Source: Hyphomicrobiales bacterium (GTDB lineage Bacteria; Pseudomonadota; Alphaproteobacteria; Rhizobiales; Rhizobiaceae). Taken from it: a stretch of DNA of 64,000 bases. Numbering within the stretch: the stretch's first letter is position 1; each line of letters begins with the position of its first letter. A program made the position numbers and the translations under genes. The stretch lies in assembly GCA_900467185.1 (NCBI GenBank), contig UBPA01000002.1:62001-126000 (forward strand), read 5' to 3'. This document shows, in pieces, positions 31,988-42,830 of this stretch. A model generated the notes under the pieces. It was not told the DNA's origin. It ran no database searches and saw nothing but the letters and a program-made list of their open reading frames with translations.

Positions 31988-33655
31988 TCAGGCGACGATG
32001 CGCAGCCGGGTCTCGCGATAGGTGAAGGCGGACAGGAGCTGACGCAGGGCCGTCGTCTGCGCGGCCAGTTCCACGCTTGCCGCCGTGCTCTCCTCGGCCA
32101 TTGCCGCATTCTGCTGCGTCGCCTGGTCCATGGCGTTGACCGCGATATTGACCTCGCGCAGACCGACGGCCTGCTCGCGTCCGGCCTGGACGATCGCGGC
32201 GATATTGACGTCGATCCGGGTCACCTTGCCGACGATCTCCTCCAGAGCGCGCCCGGTTTCGCCCACGAGGTCCACGCCGTTGCGGACGATGCCGTTCGAG
32301 GCGGCGATCAGGGCGCCGATCTCCTTGGCGGCCTGCGCCGAGCGCTGCGCCAGCTCCCGGACTTCCTGCGCGACGACCGCAAAGCCGCGGCCCGCGTCTC
32401 CGGCCCTTGCCGCTTCGATACCGGCATTGAGCGCAAGTAGGTTCGTCTGAAACGCGATCTCGTCTATGACGTCGATGATGCTGGTGATCGATTGCGACGA
32501 TGCCGCGATCTCGGCCATGGCGGAGACGGCTCGCTCGACCACGGCGCCGGACCGCTCGGCGCCGCTGCGGGTCTCGTTCACGAGGCTGCCCGCTTCCTGC
32601 GCACGGGCACTGGTGTCGTTGACGGTGGTGGTGATCTCCTCGAGAGCGGCGGCGGTCTCTTCCAGGCTTGCCGCATTCTGCTCCGTGCGGCGCGACAGGC
32701 TGCCGGCGTTCTGGCTGATCTCGCGCGAGCCATCGGCAATGGCCGCGACGCTGATGCCGATGTTCTCCATCGTGCTGCGCAGCTGTGCCAGCGTCGCGTT
32801 GAAGTGATGCCGCAAGTCCTCCATCGAGGGCACGAAGGGCCGGTCGAGCGACAAAGTGAGGTCGCCGTTCGACATCGCTTTCATGGCCGTGCCGATCTCG
32901 GTTATGGCGCTCATGCGCTCGGTGACGTCGGTCGCGAACTTCACGACCTTGCAGACCTTGCCGCTGGAATCGAGGATCGGGTTGTAGGCTGCCTGGATCC
33001 AGACCTCCTTGCCCCCCTTGCCGACGCGCACGAACTCGTTGGCGATGAACGCGCCGCCCGCCAGTCGCGCCCAGAAATCCTTGTATTCCGGCGATGCGGC
33101 ATAATCCTTGCGGCAGAACAGGCTGTGATGCCGGCCGGTGATCTCGCTCAGCGCATAGCCCAGCGTCTTGCAGAAATTGTCGTTCGCCGTGATGATTTCG
33201 CCGGTCGGGTAGAACTCGATGACCGCCTGCGAGCGGGAAATGGCCTCCAGCTTTTCGGCATCCTCGATCGCCTTTTCCCGGGCGGCGGTGATGTCGGCGG
33301 CCAGTTTCACCACCTTGTAGGGCTTGTCTCCCTTCATCACGGGGTTGTAGGTCGCCTGGATCCAGATCTCGCGCCCGCCCTTGCCGATGCGCTTGTAGGC
33401 GCCGGAATCGAACGTGCCTGCCGCCAGCCGCTTCCAGAACGCGGCATAGTCCGCGGACGCGACCGTCTCGGGCGCGCAAAAGAGACTGTGATGCTTCCCG
33501 ACGATCTCTTCGATCGTGTAGCCGAGCGCCCGGCAGAAATTATCGTTCGCCCTGAGGATGTTTCCCTCCAGGTCGAACTCGATGATCGCCTGCGATCTGG
33601 AAAGCGCATCCGAGATATCGGATCCCCATCCCGCGCCTTTGTTCAATCCAAACAT
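31988..33655 (-). CDS. Soluble methyl-accepting chemotaxis protein with tandem PAS domains
   Basis: This 555-residue cytoplasmic receptor has no membrane span. Two very similar PAS/PAC units (about residues 15-120 and 137-242) each begin SRSQA(I/V)IEF, contain a HHSLFC block and end in a TYNP/AYNP PAC motif. They look like an internal duplication. Residues about 290-540 are the signalling coiled coil with the kinase-contacting tip [17 protein letters not shown]. Such PAS receptors often sense redox state or small ligands through a bound cofactor, which is not identifiable here. ATG 33655 overlaps the end of the GGDEF-EAL gene by 13 nt. Confidence 0.88.
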   Translation of the reverse strand: MFGLNKGAGWGSDISDALSRSQAIIEFDLEGNILRANDNFCRALGYTIEEIVGKHHSLFCAPETVASADYAAFWKRLAAGTFDSGAYKRIGKGGREIWIQATYNPVMKGDKPYKVVKLAADITAAREKAIEDAEKLEAISRSQAVIEFYPTGEIITANDNFCKTLGYALSEITGRHHSLFCRKDYAASPEYKDFWARLAGGAFIANEFVRVGKGGKEVWIQAAYNPILDSSGKVCKVVKFATDVTERMSAITEIGTAMKAMSNGDLTLSLDRPFVPSMEDLRHHFNATLAQLRSTMENIGISVAAIADGSREISQNAGSLSRRTEQNAASLEETAAALEEITTTVNDTSARAQEAGSLVNETRSGAERSGAVVERAVSAMAEIAASSQSITSIIDVIDEIAFQTNLLALNAGIEAARAGDAGRGFAVVAQEVRELAQRSAQAAKEIGALIAASNGIVRNGVDLVGETGRALEEIVGKVTRIDVNIAAIVQAGREQAVGLREVNIAVNAMDQATQQNAAMAEESTAASVELAAQTTALRQLLSAFTYRETRLRIVA

Positions 33656-36030
33656 GTGTTCCGCTCTTTTCTTGGCTTCGTTGTCTTCAGCTCGACGCGA
33701 TGCCCCCGCGCGCCGATGACTGTTTCCGGTCCCGTGTCCGGCCTGCCGAACAGGTAGCCCTGGGCGTGTGCGCACCCTTCGTCGACGATCATGCGGTACT
33801 GGGCTTGCGTCTCGATGCCCTCCGCTGTCACCGGAAGATTGAGGCTGCGCCCTAGGCTGACGACGGCGCGCACGATGGCACGCGCATTGGCGTCGTGATC
33901 CATACCCGCAATAAAGCTGCGGTCGATCTTCAGCCCGTCGAAGGGGAAGGATTGGAGGTTGCTCAGCGACGAATAGCCGGTGCCGAAATCGTCCATCACG
34001 ACCTTGACGCCGAGCGCCTTGATCTGACGAAGGATGTCGAGCGTTGCGACGCGATCCTTCAGCAGCGCCGTTTCGGTGATCTCGAGTTCGAGCCGCGCCG
34101 GCGGAAGACCTGTCGCGTCGAGGATGCTGGCGATCGCCCCGGCCAGGTTGGCCAGACGGAACTGGACGGCCGACATGTTGACGGCGACTTTCAGCGCCGG
34201 GTCCCACCCGGCAGCCTGCCGGCAGGCCTCGCGCAGTACCCATTCGCCGATCGACAAGATGATGCCGCTCTCTTCCGCAATCGGAATGAAGACGTCCGGG
34301 GGAACGTTGCCGCGAACCGGATGCGACCAGCGGAGCAGCGCTTCGTAGCCGAGGATGGCGGCCTGATCGATCGACTGGATCGGCTGGAACAGGAGGTGCA
34401 GTTCGTTGCGGGAAATCGCCTGACGCAGATCGCTTTCGAGCTGGCGCCGGTCGCGCCGTTCCTGGTCCATCGCAAGATCGTAGAAGGCGTGCATACCGCG
34501 CCCGCTCGCTTTCGCCCGGTAGAGCGCAACGTCGGCTGCCTGCGTGAGCGCGTCGGCGTCGGCGCCATCCTTCGGAAAAACGGCGATGCCGATGCTGACG
34601 CCGACGGCGGTCGGGTCGAGCGCGATGTTCATGCGCTCGCGGAAGGTGGAACGGATGCGCGCGGCCAGCGCCCCGGCCCCCTCCGTATCGACACCTTCCG
34701 CCGTCAGGATGACGAACTCGTCGCCGCCGATCCGCGCGACGGTGTCGCCGCCGCGGCAGCTGGCACGCAGGATCGCGGCGACGTCGCGCAGCACCCGATC
34801 GCCTTCCGCATGCCCGAAAACGTCGTTCACCGCCTTGAAGCGATCGAGATCGAGCGCGAGCAGCCCGAAGGGCTTGCCGGTCACCGCGCTGCGTTCCAGC
34901 TGCGTCTGCAGGCTTTCCTGAAAGATCGAGCGGTTGGTCAGCCCCGTGAGCATGTCGTGGCGCGCGAGGTATTCCACCTTCTTCTGCACCGCGCGCCGCT
35001 CGGTCAGGTCGCGCACCGCAATGACCTCCGACGGCCGGCCGCCATATTCGATGGTGTGCACGGCGACCTCGAAAATGCGGGCATGATCCCCGGTGCGTGG
35101 CGATGCCTCGACGGCCGAGCGGCGCGGCTGGTCGATCGGCTGACCATCGATCGCGACCAGAAACTGATCCGCCCGTCGGCCGACGAGGTCGCCGTCCTCG
35201 CGATCGAGCAGCGCGGAGAACTTGGCGTTGACCTCGAGGATAACGCCATCGCGCACAACGGCGAGGCCATCGAGCGTGGAGTTGGCAAAGCCCTTCAGGT
35301 CGACCAGATGCCGGTCGATGATGACGCCGATGGCGGAGGAGACGAGGATCAGCAGCGTCACGCCCGTGATCGCGCTCGTCAACCAGACATTGTCCGCCAT
35401 GTCGATAACGACGGCCGGCAAGGACGGGTCGGGCGTGATGATCGTTGCCGACATCGTCACGAAATGCAGCGTGCAGATGCCGAGGACGGCGCAGAGTGCC
35501 GGGGCCGCGATCCGGGAAGGACCGCGCAGGCGGGAAAAGAGCAGGAGCGACAGGGTAAACAGCGCGAATGCGACGACGGCTCCGGTGGCGATCGGCGCCC
35601 AGGCGAAGCTGAGATGGGCCTCCGCGCGCAGCCCTGCCATGCCGACGAAATGCATGGCGGCAACGGTGAGGGTGATCAGGCCGGCGGAGGCGACCATCGA
35701 CCCCGCGCCCAGGAGGCCGTAGCGGATCGCCAGCCAGAAACCGACGACGGCGATGGCGGCGGAGAGCGTCGTGAACACCAGGTCGAACCGCAGCGCGACC
35801 GTTCCCTCATAGGCCAGCATGGCCACGAAATGCGTGGCCCAGACGCTGAGGCCGGCGGAGAAGGCTGCGACCAGCCGCCAGTTTCGGCGTCGGCTGGCCG
35901 TGCTCTCCTCCGCGCGCTGGATGAGGTGATAGAAGGCGAGCATGCCAAGCAGCGCGATCGAGCCGGAGATGACCGTGATCGACCGGTCATGCCGATCCGT
36001 GACGCATTCGAGGACAGTGAACATCTGCAC
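33643..36030 (-). CDS. MHYT-PAS-GGDEF-EAL cyclic-di-GMP enzyme
   Basis: This 795-residue membrane protein begins with a seven-span MHYT sensor with three copies of the His/Met motif (THFVAM, MHFVGM, LHFVTM), thought to bind copper or sense O2/CO/NO. A PAS-like segment lies at about 245-350. The GGDEF domain keeps RIGGDEF, and the EAL domain keeps YEALLRW, the metal-binding ELEITET segment and [10 protein letters not shown]. Both synthesis and hydrolysis of c-di-GMP are therefore possible. It is co-transcribed with the chemoreceptor and may coordinate motility and attachment. Confidence 0.9.
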   Translation of the reverse strand: MQMFTVLECVTDRHDRSITVISGSIALLGMLAFYHLIQRAEESTASRRRNWRLVAAFSAGLSVWATHFVAMLAYEGTVALRFDLVFTTLSAAIAVVGFWLAIRYGLLGAGSMVASAGLITLTVAAMHFVGMAGLRAEAHLSFAWAPIATGAVVAFALFTLSLLLFSRLRGPSRIAAPALCAVLGICTLHFVTMSATIITPDPSLPAVVIDMADNVWLTSAITGVTLLILVSSAIGVIIDRHLVDLKGFANSTLDGLAVVRDGVILEVNAKFSALLDREDGDLVGRRADQFLVAIDGQPIDQPRRSAVEASPRTGDHARIFEVAVHTIEYGGRPSEVIAVRDLTERRAVQKKVEYLARHDMLTGLTNRSIFQESLQTQLERSAVTGKPFGLLALDLDRFKAVNDVFGHAEGDRVLRDVAAILRASCRGGDTVARIGGDEFVILTAEGVDTEGAGALAARIRSTFRERMNIALDPTAVGVSIGIAVFPKDGADADALTQAADVALYRAKASGRGMHAFYDLAMDQERRDRRQLESDLRQAISRNELHLLFQPIQSIDQAAILGYEALLRWSHPVRGNVPPDVFIPIAEESGIILSIGEWVLREACRQAAGWDPALKVAVNMSAVQFRLANLAGAIASILDATGLPPARLELEITETALLKDRVATLDILRQIKALGVKVVMDDFGTGYSSLSNLQSFPFDGLKIDRSFIAGMDHDANARAIVRAVVSLGRSLNLPVTAEGIETQAQYRMIVDEGCAHAQGYLFGRPDTGPETVIGARGHRVELKTTKPRKERNTCLD

Positions 36031-36075
36031 CGGTTTCCTTGGTCGAAATCAGAACGTCTTGGCTCTTGCCCCGGG

Positions 36076-37812
36076 CTATTGGACGAGCACGGGATTTGCG
36101 CAGTCAACTTGGGTCACACGGACGTCCGCTTCGCCGATACGCACGCCGGCAACGGCGAGGACTCGTTCCAGAAGCGCATCGATGCTGGGTGTGACGGCGC
36201 CCAGCGTTTTCGCCAGCGCGGCCTGCACCACCTTGTCCGTCATCAGGGAGAGCAGCGGCAGACGGATTTCCGCTTCGAGATTGGCCAGAAGAGACTGGGT
36301 CACCGAGGTCAGGAGACCGCTCGACGAAACGTTCTTCGTCGTTCCCACCGCGATGTCTCCCGGCGTGAAGGTCAGCTTGCGCACCTGCGCGCTGCCGATA
36401 TCGACGGATGCCAGACCCTCGACGGTGAGGAGGCCGGACTCGACCAGCTTCGCCTTGGTCACGCGCGGCGACGATCCGAAATTCTTCAACGCTGCCGCAT
36501 CGACCTGGCCGATCGACACCTCCGCCACGCCCGGAACCGTGTCGATCGTGACCGTCGCATGGCTCGGCTTGCCACCATGACACTGGATGCTCGCCAGCTT
36601 CGCCTCGGCATGGGCAACCTCGATGTAGAGCGGAAGACTGATCCTGACGCCGAGCAGGTCCGCCAGACCGTCGATCTTGATGGCGAGGGCGACGCGGACC
36701 TGTGCGGTGCGAACGGCCTGCCCGGGTTCGCCGACACGGTGAAGCGGTGTGCCGACCGGCGGCTCGCCGATGGCCAGTGCCAGATCGACCGAGCCAAGGC
36801 CAGGCAGGTCCAGCTTCGTATCAACCTTGACCAATTCCGTGCCGTTGGCGAGCGCCGCGCTCGACTGGAGAAAATCGAGCACACCGACCTTGATGCCGAG
36901 CCCCGTGGGCGCATCGATGCGCAGATGGCCCTTGGTGCCGAGATCGATGAGGCGGGCGAGAGACAGGCGCTTGCCACTCGCCGGTAAAGACTGCCGGATC
37001 TTCGAAACGAGCATCGTCGTGCTGGACGAAAGGCCGCCGTGCCGCAGGATCGCGGTGAGGAGCTGTGGCACGGTGATATCGGTCGCGAGGATCTCGTCAT
37101 AGGTGACGGCCGTCAGGTTGAGATCGGATGCAAGACCGCGCGTCAGCTGGAACAGGTCGAGATCCGCCGTGGCCAGAGTGCGGTAATCCACAGCTCTCAG
37201 ATCGAGCGTGGTGCCGAGCATCTTGCCGAGAATCGCGTTCAGCAGTCCCCCTTCGAGGCTTGCGAGGCGCGATCCGATGGAGAAGGCGGCAGTCTTGGTC
37301 ATGGCGGCCGTGCCGACGACCGACATGACCGGCGGGGTGGTGAACATAGAGGCGAAGAACAGCGTTCCCGGCTGCTCGACGGTGACGCGCACGGCATCGC
37401 TCGGTGCAACACCCGCCTGGAACCGCTGATCGACGCCGAGCGCGGCGTTGGCGACATAGCGCCCCTTTTCAAGGGTTACCCGACCGGTCGTGCCGATGAT
37501 GGACGCATCCGGAACGAGGGCTCCACTCGGCGCCTTCCACCCCTGCGGCGTCTTCAGCACAAGGTTCAGACGGTTGTTTTCGATGTGCGACAAGGCGGCC
37601 GCTTCCGCATGCGCCATATTGGAGGCGACGGCGATGGCGGTCAGATCCGCCGCCACCTGCATCGCCCGGCGCTCCAGCGTCAGGTGGCCGTAATCCACAC
37701 CGATGGCGATCACGCTGATGCAGGCGGGCAGGACGAGCGCCGTCATCACGGCGACATTGCCGTCGCGACGGGATCTCAAGGACTGCATCTTCCGGTTGAC
37801 GATGGAGGTCAT
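36076..37812 (-). CDS. TadG-like pilus-assembly protein
   Basis: This 578-residue protein starts with a basic segment and a TadE/G-type hydrophobic helix (GNVAVMTALVLPACISVIAIGVD) followed by the usual ERRAMQVAADLTAIAVAS. The remaining large extracytoplasmic region is rich in beta-type repeats and Val/Leu/Ser without recognised enzyme motifs. It ends NPVLVQ. It overlaps the TadE gene by one nucleotide (TAATG). The rest of the tad secretion locus is not in this window. Confidence 0.8.
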   Translation of the reverse strand: MTSIVNRKMQSLRSRRDGNVAVMTALVLPACISVIAIGVDYGHLTLERRAMQVAADLTAIAVASNMAHAEAAALSHIENNRLNLVLKTPQGWKAPSGALVPDASIIGTTGRVTLEKGRYVANAALGVDQRFQAGVAPSDAVRVTVEQPGTLFFASMFTTPPVMSVVGTAAMTKTAAFSIGSRLASLEGGLLNAILGKMLGTTLDLRAVDYRTLATADLDLFQLTRGLASDLNLTAVTYDEILATDITVPQLLTAILRHGGLSSSTTMLVSKIRQSLPASGKRLSLARLIDLGTKGHLRIDAPTGLGIKVGVLDFLQSSAALANGTELVKVDTKLDLPGLGSVDLALAIGEPPVGTPLHRVGEPGQAVRTAQVRVALAIKIDGLADLLGVRISLPLYIEVAHAEAKLASIQCHGGKPSHATVTIDTVPGVAEVSIGQVDAAALKNFGSSPRVTKAKLVESGLLTVEGLASVDIGSAQVRKLTFTPGDIAVGTTKNVSSSGLLTSVTQSLLANLEAEIRLPLLSLMTDKVVQAALAKTLGAVTPSIDALLERVLAVAGVRIGEADVRVTQVDCANPVLVQ

Positions 37813-38237
37813 TACGCACCGCCGATCCGGATCGTCGCGGAGCGCGCGATGATGGTATCCGGCAGGGCGAAGGTCATCAGGTTCCAGATCGGCAGATCGC
37901 TTGCGTCATAGGTGAGCTTGACGGTGAACTGATTGGGGCGAACCTTGTCGTCTTCGACGAGAACGTTCAGCTTCTTCTGGTTGATCAGCGCGAACTCGCC
38001 CGGCTTCATCGCGTCGATATGAGCGGAGGCCAAGGCATTGCGCTCGCTTGCCGACAGGCCGGCGATGGCGGCGCGCGCCGTGTCGGCTGCGATCTGCTGG
38101 ACGGAATGGGTAGCACCGAGGTAGAGACCCCAGGCAGCCATCGTGAACATGACCGCCAGAAACAGCGGTGCAATGATGGCGAACTCGATCGCGGCGACGC
38201 CAGAGGCGTCACGCGTAAAACGTGACATGATCGACAT
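37812..38237 (-). CDS. TadE family pilus-assembly protein
   Basis: This 141-residue pseudopilin-like protein has the TadE signature at its N-terminus: SRFTRDASGVAAIEFAIIAPLFLAV, with the Glu before the hydrophobic helix. ATG 38237 has AGAGG upstream; GTG 38240 and ATG 38228 are alternatives. It is probably a minor pilin anchoring surface pili or, with TadG, an envelope component. The two-gene operon stands alone here. Confidence 0.83.
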   Translation of the reverse strand: MSIMSRFTRDASGVAAIEFAIIAPLFLAVMFTMAAWGLYLGATHSVQQIAADTARAAIAGLSASERNALASAHIDAMKPGEFALINQKKLNVLVEDDKVRPNQFTVKLTYDASDLPIWNLMTFALPDTIIARSATIRIGGA

Positions 38238-38240
38238 CAC

Positions 38241-38942
38241 GAGACCTCTGATTTATCGTGAATCCAAGCCCCCTTGGTTCTCCGTAAGGTTGCACTTAAA
38301 AAACTAACGAGAGGTTAACAGGGTCTCCCCAACATCCGCGCGCGGCCCGGATCTCTCTATCTGGGGTAATCCTCCTAAAATCTTGGGTACAACCCATTAT
38401 TTGGGGCCGACTGCGCAGATCCCTGTGGCGACGGCATTTGCGCATCGTCTTCAATTGACCGCGCTAATGCGCGTGTGTTTGCAAAGTGGTAAAGGGTTGT
38501 AACAGGCTGCCGTATCCGGTCTGCAATTTCAGCGCGCATGCATATAGCTATCCAAGTGCCGTCGTGCATCGAAGGCATCCATCACCCGGACGGCGTGGCG
38601 CTAGGTATAACGGATGACAAAAATTTTACGGGTAAACGTAAAATTTATGCGCGGCGACCAGCCGGGGATGGGTACAGATCGCTGGGGCGAAACAGGTAAC
38701 CCCATGATCCGAACCGGCCGGAATGGCGAGTCGGTCGGTGATGTTCCCGCCCAGACCATGATGAAACGCCGTCTTCATCATATCCATAAAACCTATTGTA
38801 TGATGATTCGGAATCTGGTGTAGTGCGTCGACAGCGTCGGTGACGGGCCGTGCTGCGGATAGGGTCGCCAGACCACGTCGCGCGCGCCTGCCATCGCCGC
38901 ACCGGAACGTGAGAGCCCGATGGGCAGGCAAGGGAGGCGTCG
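38241..38942. other. 700-bp divergent intergenic region
   Basis: This region separates the TadE/TadG unit (minus) from the FadR-type regulator (plus). 38270-38400 is AT-rich and should carry the pilus promoter. A possible FadR-type operator lies at 38796-38806. A 67-codon minus-strand frame at 38375-38578 has no convincing ribosome site or family. I see no RNA gene or repeat. Confidence 0.5.
38796..38806. promoter_or_regulatory. Possible FadR-subfamily operator (TTGTATGATGA)
   Basis: The site follows the TnGTnnnACnA operator pattern of FadR-type regulators with one mismatch. It lies about 140 bp upstream of the GntR regulator start and could serve autoregulation. Confidence 0.35.
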
Positions 38943-39719
38943 ATGAGAAGACCGCGTGAACGCATCGCTTCCTTGCCGACGGCAGCCGGCGCAGACACTT
39001 CGTTGAAGCGTCCCCGCGTGCAGAAGAACGTGACGCGCTCGCTCGCCTCCGATATCTGCGCCGATCTGTTTCCGCCAAACGGCATGTTGCCGACCGAGAA
39101 CGATCTCTGCATCCGCTACGGCGTCAGCCGGACGGTGATCCGCGAATCCCTGAAGATCCTGGAATCCAAGGGCATGGTGCGTGGCCGTTCACGGATCGGC
39201 ACCCAGATCTGCCCGCGCGAGGCGTGGAACCTCCTGGATCGGCAGGTGCTGGAATGGATCGGCCCGCGCATCTTCGATCTCGACCTGCTGCAAAGCATTC
39301 TGGATGCGCGCCGGGCGACAGAGCCCTTCGCGGCGGAACTTGCCGCCGAGCGCGCCACCGTGCAGGAGATCGCCGAGATCGAGAGCGCCTGGCAGCGCAT
39401 GCAGGACGCCGAAGGCGATGTGGAAGCCTTTACGGCGGCCGACGTCGCGTTTCACACCAATCTCATGAAGGCCAGTCACAATCAGGTCTTCATGCAGCTT
39501 TCCAGCATCATCCAGGCGGCCCTCGAATTTGCGCTTCATGCGTCCAATGAGGCCGTTGACGCCCGGGGCGAAGCCGTGGATATCCACCGCGCGCTGATCG
39601 AGGCCCTGAGGGTGCGGGACAAGGCCGCCGCCCGGGACTGTTCGATGCGCATGCTTGACCTTGCGGCCCGCGATCTGGCCACCGCGCTGCGAAAGCATCC
39701 GCGAACGCCGTCGTCCTGA
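38943..39719 (+). CDS. FadR/GntR family regulator, DgoR-like
   Basis: This 258-residue protein has an N-terminal winged helix (about residues 25-90: [31 protein letters not shown]) and an FCD effector domain ([20 protein letters not shown] and the C-terminal [17 protein letters not shown] helix). ATG 38943 has GGGAGGCG upstream. It is 46 bp before a D-galactonate dehydratase gene, the same pairing as E. coli dgoR-dgoD, so it probably represses this unit and is released by D-galactonate. The pilus genes diverge from it. Confidence 0.85.
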   Translation: MRRPRERIASLPTAAGADTSLKRPRVQKNVTRSLASDICADLFPPNGMLPTENDLCIRYGVSRTVIRESLKILESKGMVRGRSRIGTQICPREAWNLLDRQVLEWIGPRIFDLDLLQSILDARRATEPFAAELAAERATVQEIAEIESAWQRMQDAEGDVEAFTAADVAFHTNLMKASHNQVFMQLSSIIQAALEFALHASNEAVDARGEAVDIHRALIEALRVRDKAAARDCSMRMLDLAARDLATALRKHPRTPSS

Positions 39720-39765
39720 TCACCTCCATCCCTTCGAACCCCCCGTCACTTCCGAGACAGATCCC

Positions 39766-40914
39766 ATGAAAATCACGAAACTGACCACCTACATCGTGCC
39801 CCCGCGCTGGATGTTCCTCAAGATCGAGACCGACGAGGGCATTACCGGCTGGGGCGAGCCCGTGGTCGAAGGCCGGGCGCTGACCGTGCAGGCCGCCGTC
39901 CACGAGCTCGAGGACTACTTGATCGGCAAGGATCCGTTCCTGATCGAGGACCATTGGAACGTGATGTATCGCGGCGGTTTCTACCGCGGCGGCGCCATCC
40001 ACATGAGCGCGATTGCCGGCATCGACCAAGCGCTGTGGGACATCAAGGGCAAGGCGCTCGGCCAGCCGATCCACTCGCTGCTGGGCGGGCAGGTTCGCGA
40101 CAAGATCAAGGTTTACTCCTGGATCGGCGGCGATCGTCCGAGCGACGTCGCCAACAATGCGCGCGAGGTCGTCGCCCGCGGCTTCAAGGCCATCAAGCTG
40201 AACGGCTGCGAGGAAATGCAGATCGTCGATAGCTGGGACAAGGTGGAGCGCGCCGTCGAGACCATCGCCGTCATCCGCGAGGCCATCGGTCCGCATATCG
40301 GCATCGGCGTCGATTTCCACGGTCGCGTGCACCGGCCGATGGCCAAGGTGCTTGCCAAGGAGCTTCAGCCCTACAATCTGATGTTCATCGAAGAGCCGGT
40401 GCTGTCGGAAAACCGCGAGGCGCTGAAGGAAATCGCCAATCATTGCTCGACGCCGATCGCACTTGGCGAGCGGCTCTACTCGCGCTGGGACTTCAAGCAG
40501 GTGCTCTCCGACGGCTACGTCGACATCCTCCAGCCGGACCTTTCGCATGCCGGCGGGATTACCGAGTGCCGCAAGATTGCGGCGATGGCCGAAGCCTACG
40601 ACGTGGCGTTGGCGCCGCATTGCCCGCTCGGCCCCATCGCGCTCGCTGCCTGCCTCCAGGTGGACGCCGTCAGCTACAATGCCTTCATCCAAGAGCAGAG
40701 CCTCGGCATTCACTACAACACGGGCAACGATATCCTCGATTACATCTCCAACAAGGAGGTCTTCCACTACGAGGACGGCTTCGTGTCCATCCCGCAGGGT
40801 CCGGGTCTCGGCATCGAAGTGGACGAGGACTATGTGATCGCCCGCGCCGCCGAGGGCCACCGCTGGCGCAATCCGCTGTGGCGTCATTCCGACGGCAGCG
40901 TCGCGGAATGGTAG
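39766..40914 (+). CDS. dgoD: D-galactonate dehydratase
   Basis: This 382-residue protein is the same length as E. coli DgoD and has its catalytic residues at the same positions: Asp183 and His185 (GVDFHGRVH), Glu209 (FIEEP), Glu235 ([10 protein letters not shown]) and His285 (LAPHCPLGP). It converts D-galactonate to 2-keto-3-deoxy-D-galactonate in the cytoplasm. The KDGal kinase, aldolase and transporter of the DeLey-Doudoroff route are not adjacent. A perfect hairpin follows the stop. Confidence 0.94.
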   Translation: MKITKLTTYIVPPRWMFLKIETDEGITGWGEPVVEGRALTVQAAVHELEDYLIGKDPFLIEDHWNVMYRGGFYRGGAIHMSAIAGIDQALWDIKGKALGQPIHSLLGGQVRDKIKVYSWIGGDRPSDVANNAREVVARGFKAIKLNGCEEMQIVDSWDKVERAVETIAVIREAIGPHIGIGVDFHGRVHRPMAKVLAKELQPYNLMFIEEPVLSENREALKEIANHCSTPIALGERLYSRWDFKQVLSDGYVDILQPDLSHAGGITECRKIAAMAEAYDVALAPHCPLGPIALAACLQVDAVSYNAFIQEQSLGIHYNTGNDILDYISNKEVFHYEDGFVSIPQGPGLGIEVDEDYVIARAAEGHRWRNPLWRHSDGSVAEW

Positions 40915-40925
40915 GTCTTTGACCT

Positions 40926-40952
40926 GGTTTCCGGTCGATCAGACCGGAAACC
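40926..40952. terminator. 11-bp perfect hairpin after dgoD
   Basis: GGTTTCCGGTC (40926-40936) pairs with GACCGGAAACC (40942-40952) around a 5-nt loop, 11 nt after the dgoD stop. A second hairpin with the same GTTTCCGG core (41007-41014 with 41031-41038) covers the end of the convergent rutF gene. Confidence 0.7.
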
Positions 40953-41026
40953 ATCTCCCGCGCCATGGAAATCTGGCCTTGCGGCCAAAGATCTACGATG
41001 ATTCTTGTTTCCGGCGCGCGAAGCGA

Positions 41027-41557
41027 TCAGCCGGAAACCGCATGATAGGCCCGGTCGAAATAAAACAGCGCCTGTCCTTCCGTGCGGGTGGCGGTGGAGA
41101 CGACGCGGCAGAAGAGGACGTCATGCGTGCCCTGCGAGACGGTGTTCTCGATCACGCAATCGAACGACACCAGCGCGTCGTCCAGCGCTGGCGCGCCCGT
41201 CGTCAGAACCGACCAGTCGGCCGTGGCGAACCGCTCGGCTGCCGGGGTCTTGCCGCCGAAGAGCTGCGAAAGTGTCTGGTGACCAGCACTGAGCGTGTTG
41301 ACGCAGAGCACCTTGTTGGTCGTGACCGCATCATAGACCGAAGCCGAGCGGTTGAGACAGACGAGCAGTGTCGGCGGATCGTCGGTCACGCTGCAGACGG
41401 CGGTTGCCGCGAAGCCAGTGCGTCCGCCCGGCCCATCCGTCGTGATGATGTTGACGGCCGCCCCGAGCTTCGCCATCGCACCGCGGAACGCTGCGCGCCG
41501 CATATCGTTGTCGGTGATCTCGGAGAGATCGGTCCGGGTGGAAACGGCGATGCTCAT
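41027..41557 (-). CDS. rutF: Flavin reductase of the Rut pathway
   Basis: This 176-residue protein belongs to the flavin-reductase-like FMN-binding family: [46 protein letters not shown] near the N-terminus and [10 protein letters not shown] at the end. It should supply reduced FMN to RutA. It is the last gene of the rut operon, and its start overlaps the rutD stop by 4 nt. Catalysis does not depend on one fixed residue, so the assignment rests on family pattern plus operon context. Confidence 0.9.
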   Translation of the reverse strand: MSIAVSTRTDLSEITDNDMRRAAFRGAMAKLGAAVNIITTDGPGGRTGFAATAVCSVTDDPPTLLVCLNRSASVYDAVTTNKVLCVNTLSAGHQTLSQLFGGKTPAAERFATADWSVLTTGAPALDDALVSFDCVIENTVSQGTHDVLFCRVVSTATRTEGQALFYFDRAYHAVSG

Positions 41558-42354
41558 GAGGCGGTGGCTTTCCTGTCGTTCGAGCTCTTGAGAAAGTCGA
41601 GCAGCCGTTGATTGAACGGGCCGGGATCGACCACGTTGACCGCATGGCCACCATGATTGACGAGTTCCAGAACGCCGTTCGCAAGCCCTTCGACCAGTCT
41701 GCGCGAGCGGGTCCAGGGAACGAGAAGATCGTCCTTAGTCGCTATCACCAGGGTCTCGTGATCGATTTCGGCCAGCCGGTCATCGACGTCGAAGGCGCGC
41801 AGTGCGGCGATGCGGCGCAGAATGTTCGTGCGGCCCTGAAAATGCGCGATGCCGTGGGCTTCGTCGGCGGCCATCCGTTCGGAATTCTCCGCCATCCACA
41901 CGGCCGGATAGAGAAACAGCGGTTGCGCCTTGATGAAGGCGGGAATGCCGGATTTCTCCAGAAGTTCGATGCGGATGTCGAAGCAGCGGCCCGAATGCGG
42001 GTCCGCCTTGCTCCAGGCATTGACCAGCACGAGACGACCGATGCGGCTTGGTGCGCGGAGCGCGATATCGAGCCCGATCAGGCCGCCGAGGGCGTGGCCG
42101 ACGAAATCGACCTGCTCGATTTCCAGCGCGTCCAGGATCTCCAGCACGTCATCCGCCATCGCGGGGATTCCGCCGCCTTCCGGCACCGCGCCGCCCGTGC
42201 GGCCGGTACCCCGGTGATCATAGGTGACGACGCGGAAATCGGCCGCGAGCGCCGAGATCTGATCGGCCCAGTAAGCGCCCGAGCCACCGAGGCCGGAAGA
42301 GAGCAGAACGGTGCGGGCACCCGCATCCGTACGGCCGTGAAGATCGAAATGCAT
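41554..42354 (-). CDS. rutD: RutD-like alpha/beta-hydrolase
   Basis: This 266-residue alpha/beta-hydrolase-fold protein has [14 protein letters not shown] and the DHRGTGRT oxyanion region. The nucleophile elbow reads G-H-Ala88-L-G instead of G-x-S-x-G, and a C-terminal His is in [12 protein letters not shown] 42354 has AAGGTGG upstream. RutD speeds the decay of 3-aminoacrylate to malonate semialdehyde, a reaction that also occurs spontaneously, so loss of the serine is compatible with the role. Confidence 0.87.
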   Translation of the reverse strand: MHFDLHGRTDAGARTVLLSSGLGGSGAYWADQISALAADFRVVTYDHRGTGRTGGAVPEGGGIPAMADDVLEILDALEIEQVDFVGHALGGLIGLDIALRAPSRIGRLVLVNAWSKADPHSGRCFDIRIELLEKSGIPAFIKAQPLFLYPAVWMAENSERMAADEAHGIAHFQGRTNILRRIAALRAFDVDDRLAEIDHETLVIATKDDLLVPWTRSRRLVEGLANGVLELVNHGGHAVNVVDPGPFNQRLLDFLKSSNDRKATAS

Positions 42355-42404
42355 GGGTCCACCTTTGTCGATACCGGCCCGGAGGTGACGGGCTGCGACC
42401 TGTG

Positions 42405-42788
42405 TCAGCCGATATGGGCGATGGTCGCGATTTCGATCAGCGCGTCCGGCTTGACGAGGCCGCACTGGATGCAGAACCGGGCGGGCTTGTCGCCTAGAAA
42501 ATACTCAGCATAGACGGCGTTGACGGCCTGATAGTTCGCCCAGTCGGTGATGAAGATGTGGTTCATGGTCACGTCGTCCATCGTGCCGCCGGCGGTCTCG
42601 ATCACCGACTTGATGGTTTCGAGCACATGGCGGGTCTGCGCGCCGGCGTCGCCGACATGGACCACGTCATTGTTCTTGTCGAAGGGGAGCGTTCCCGAGA
42701 CGTAGACGACGCCATCGGCGAGCGTGCCGGGAGAAAACGGGGCGATCGGCTTGTGCGTGCCTTCGGGGACGATGATGGACTTGGGCAT
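42405..42788 (-). CDS. rutC: 3-aminoacrylate deaminase RutC (RidA family)
   Basis: This 127-residue RidA/YjgF-type protein has the family core: [19 protein letters not shown], the [23 protein letters not shown] helix and the [24 protein letters not shown]-terminus with the conserved Arg and Glu. It trims reactive 3-aminoacrylate peracid/enamine products in the uracil pathway. ATG 42788 has AAGGAG upstream. It lies between rutB and rutD with short gaps of 42 and 50 bp. Confidence 0.92.
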   Translation of the reverse strand: MPKSIIVPEGTHKPIAPFSPGTLADGVVYVSGTLPFDKNNDVVHVGDAGAQTRHVLETIKSVIETAGGTMDDVTMNHIFITDWANYQAVNAVYAEYFLGDKPARFCIQCGLVKPDALIEIATIAHIG

Positions 42789-42830
42789 GGTGTCTCCTTG
42801 ATCGAATGGGGTCGGTTATGCGTGTCCGGT

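Noticed and set aside
33895-36987. 1030-codon plus-strand open frame
   Set aside because: It runs antisense to the MHYT-GGDEF-EAL and TadG genes, whose domains are unmistakable. Its translation is Arg/Asp/Glu-rich with no domain.
38290-38320. Possible CtrA boxes (TTAA-rich sequence before TadE)
   Set aside because: The spacing TTAA-N7-TTAA is not met; the sequence fits only one half of the consensus.
38375-38578. 67-codon minus-strand frame in the large intergenic region
   Set aside because: It has no ribosome site, no recognisable family and no coding-like composition.
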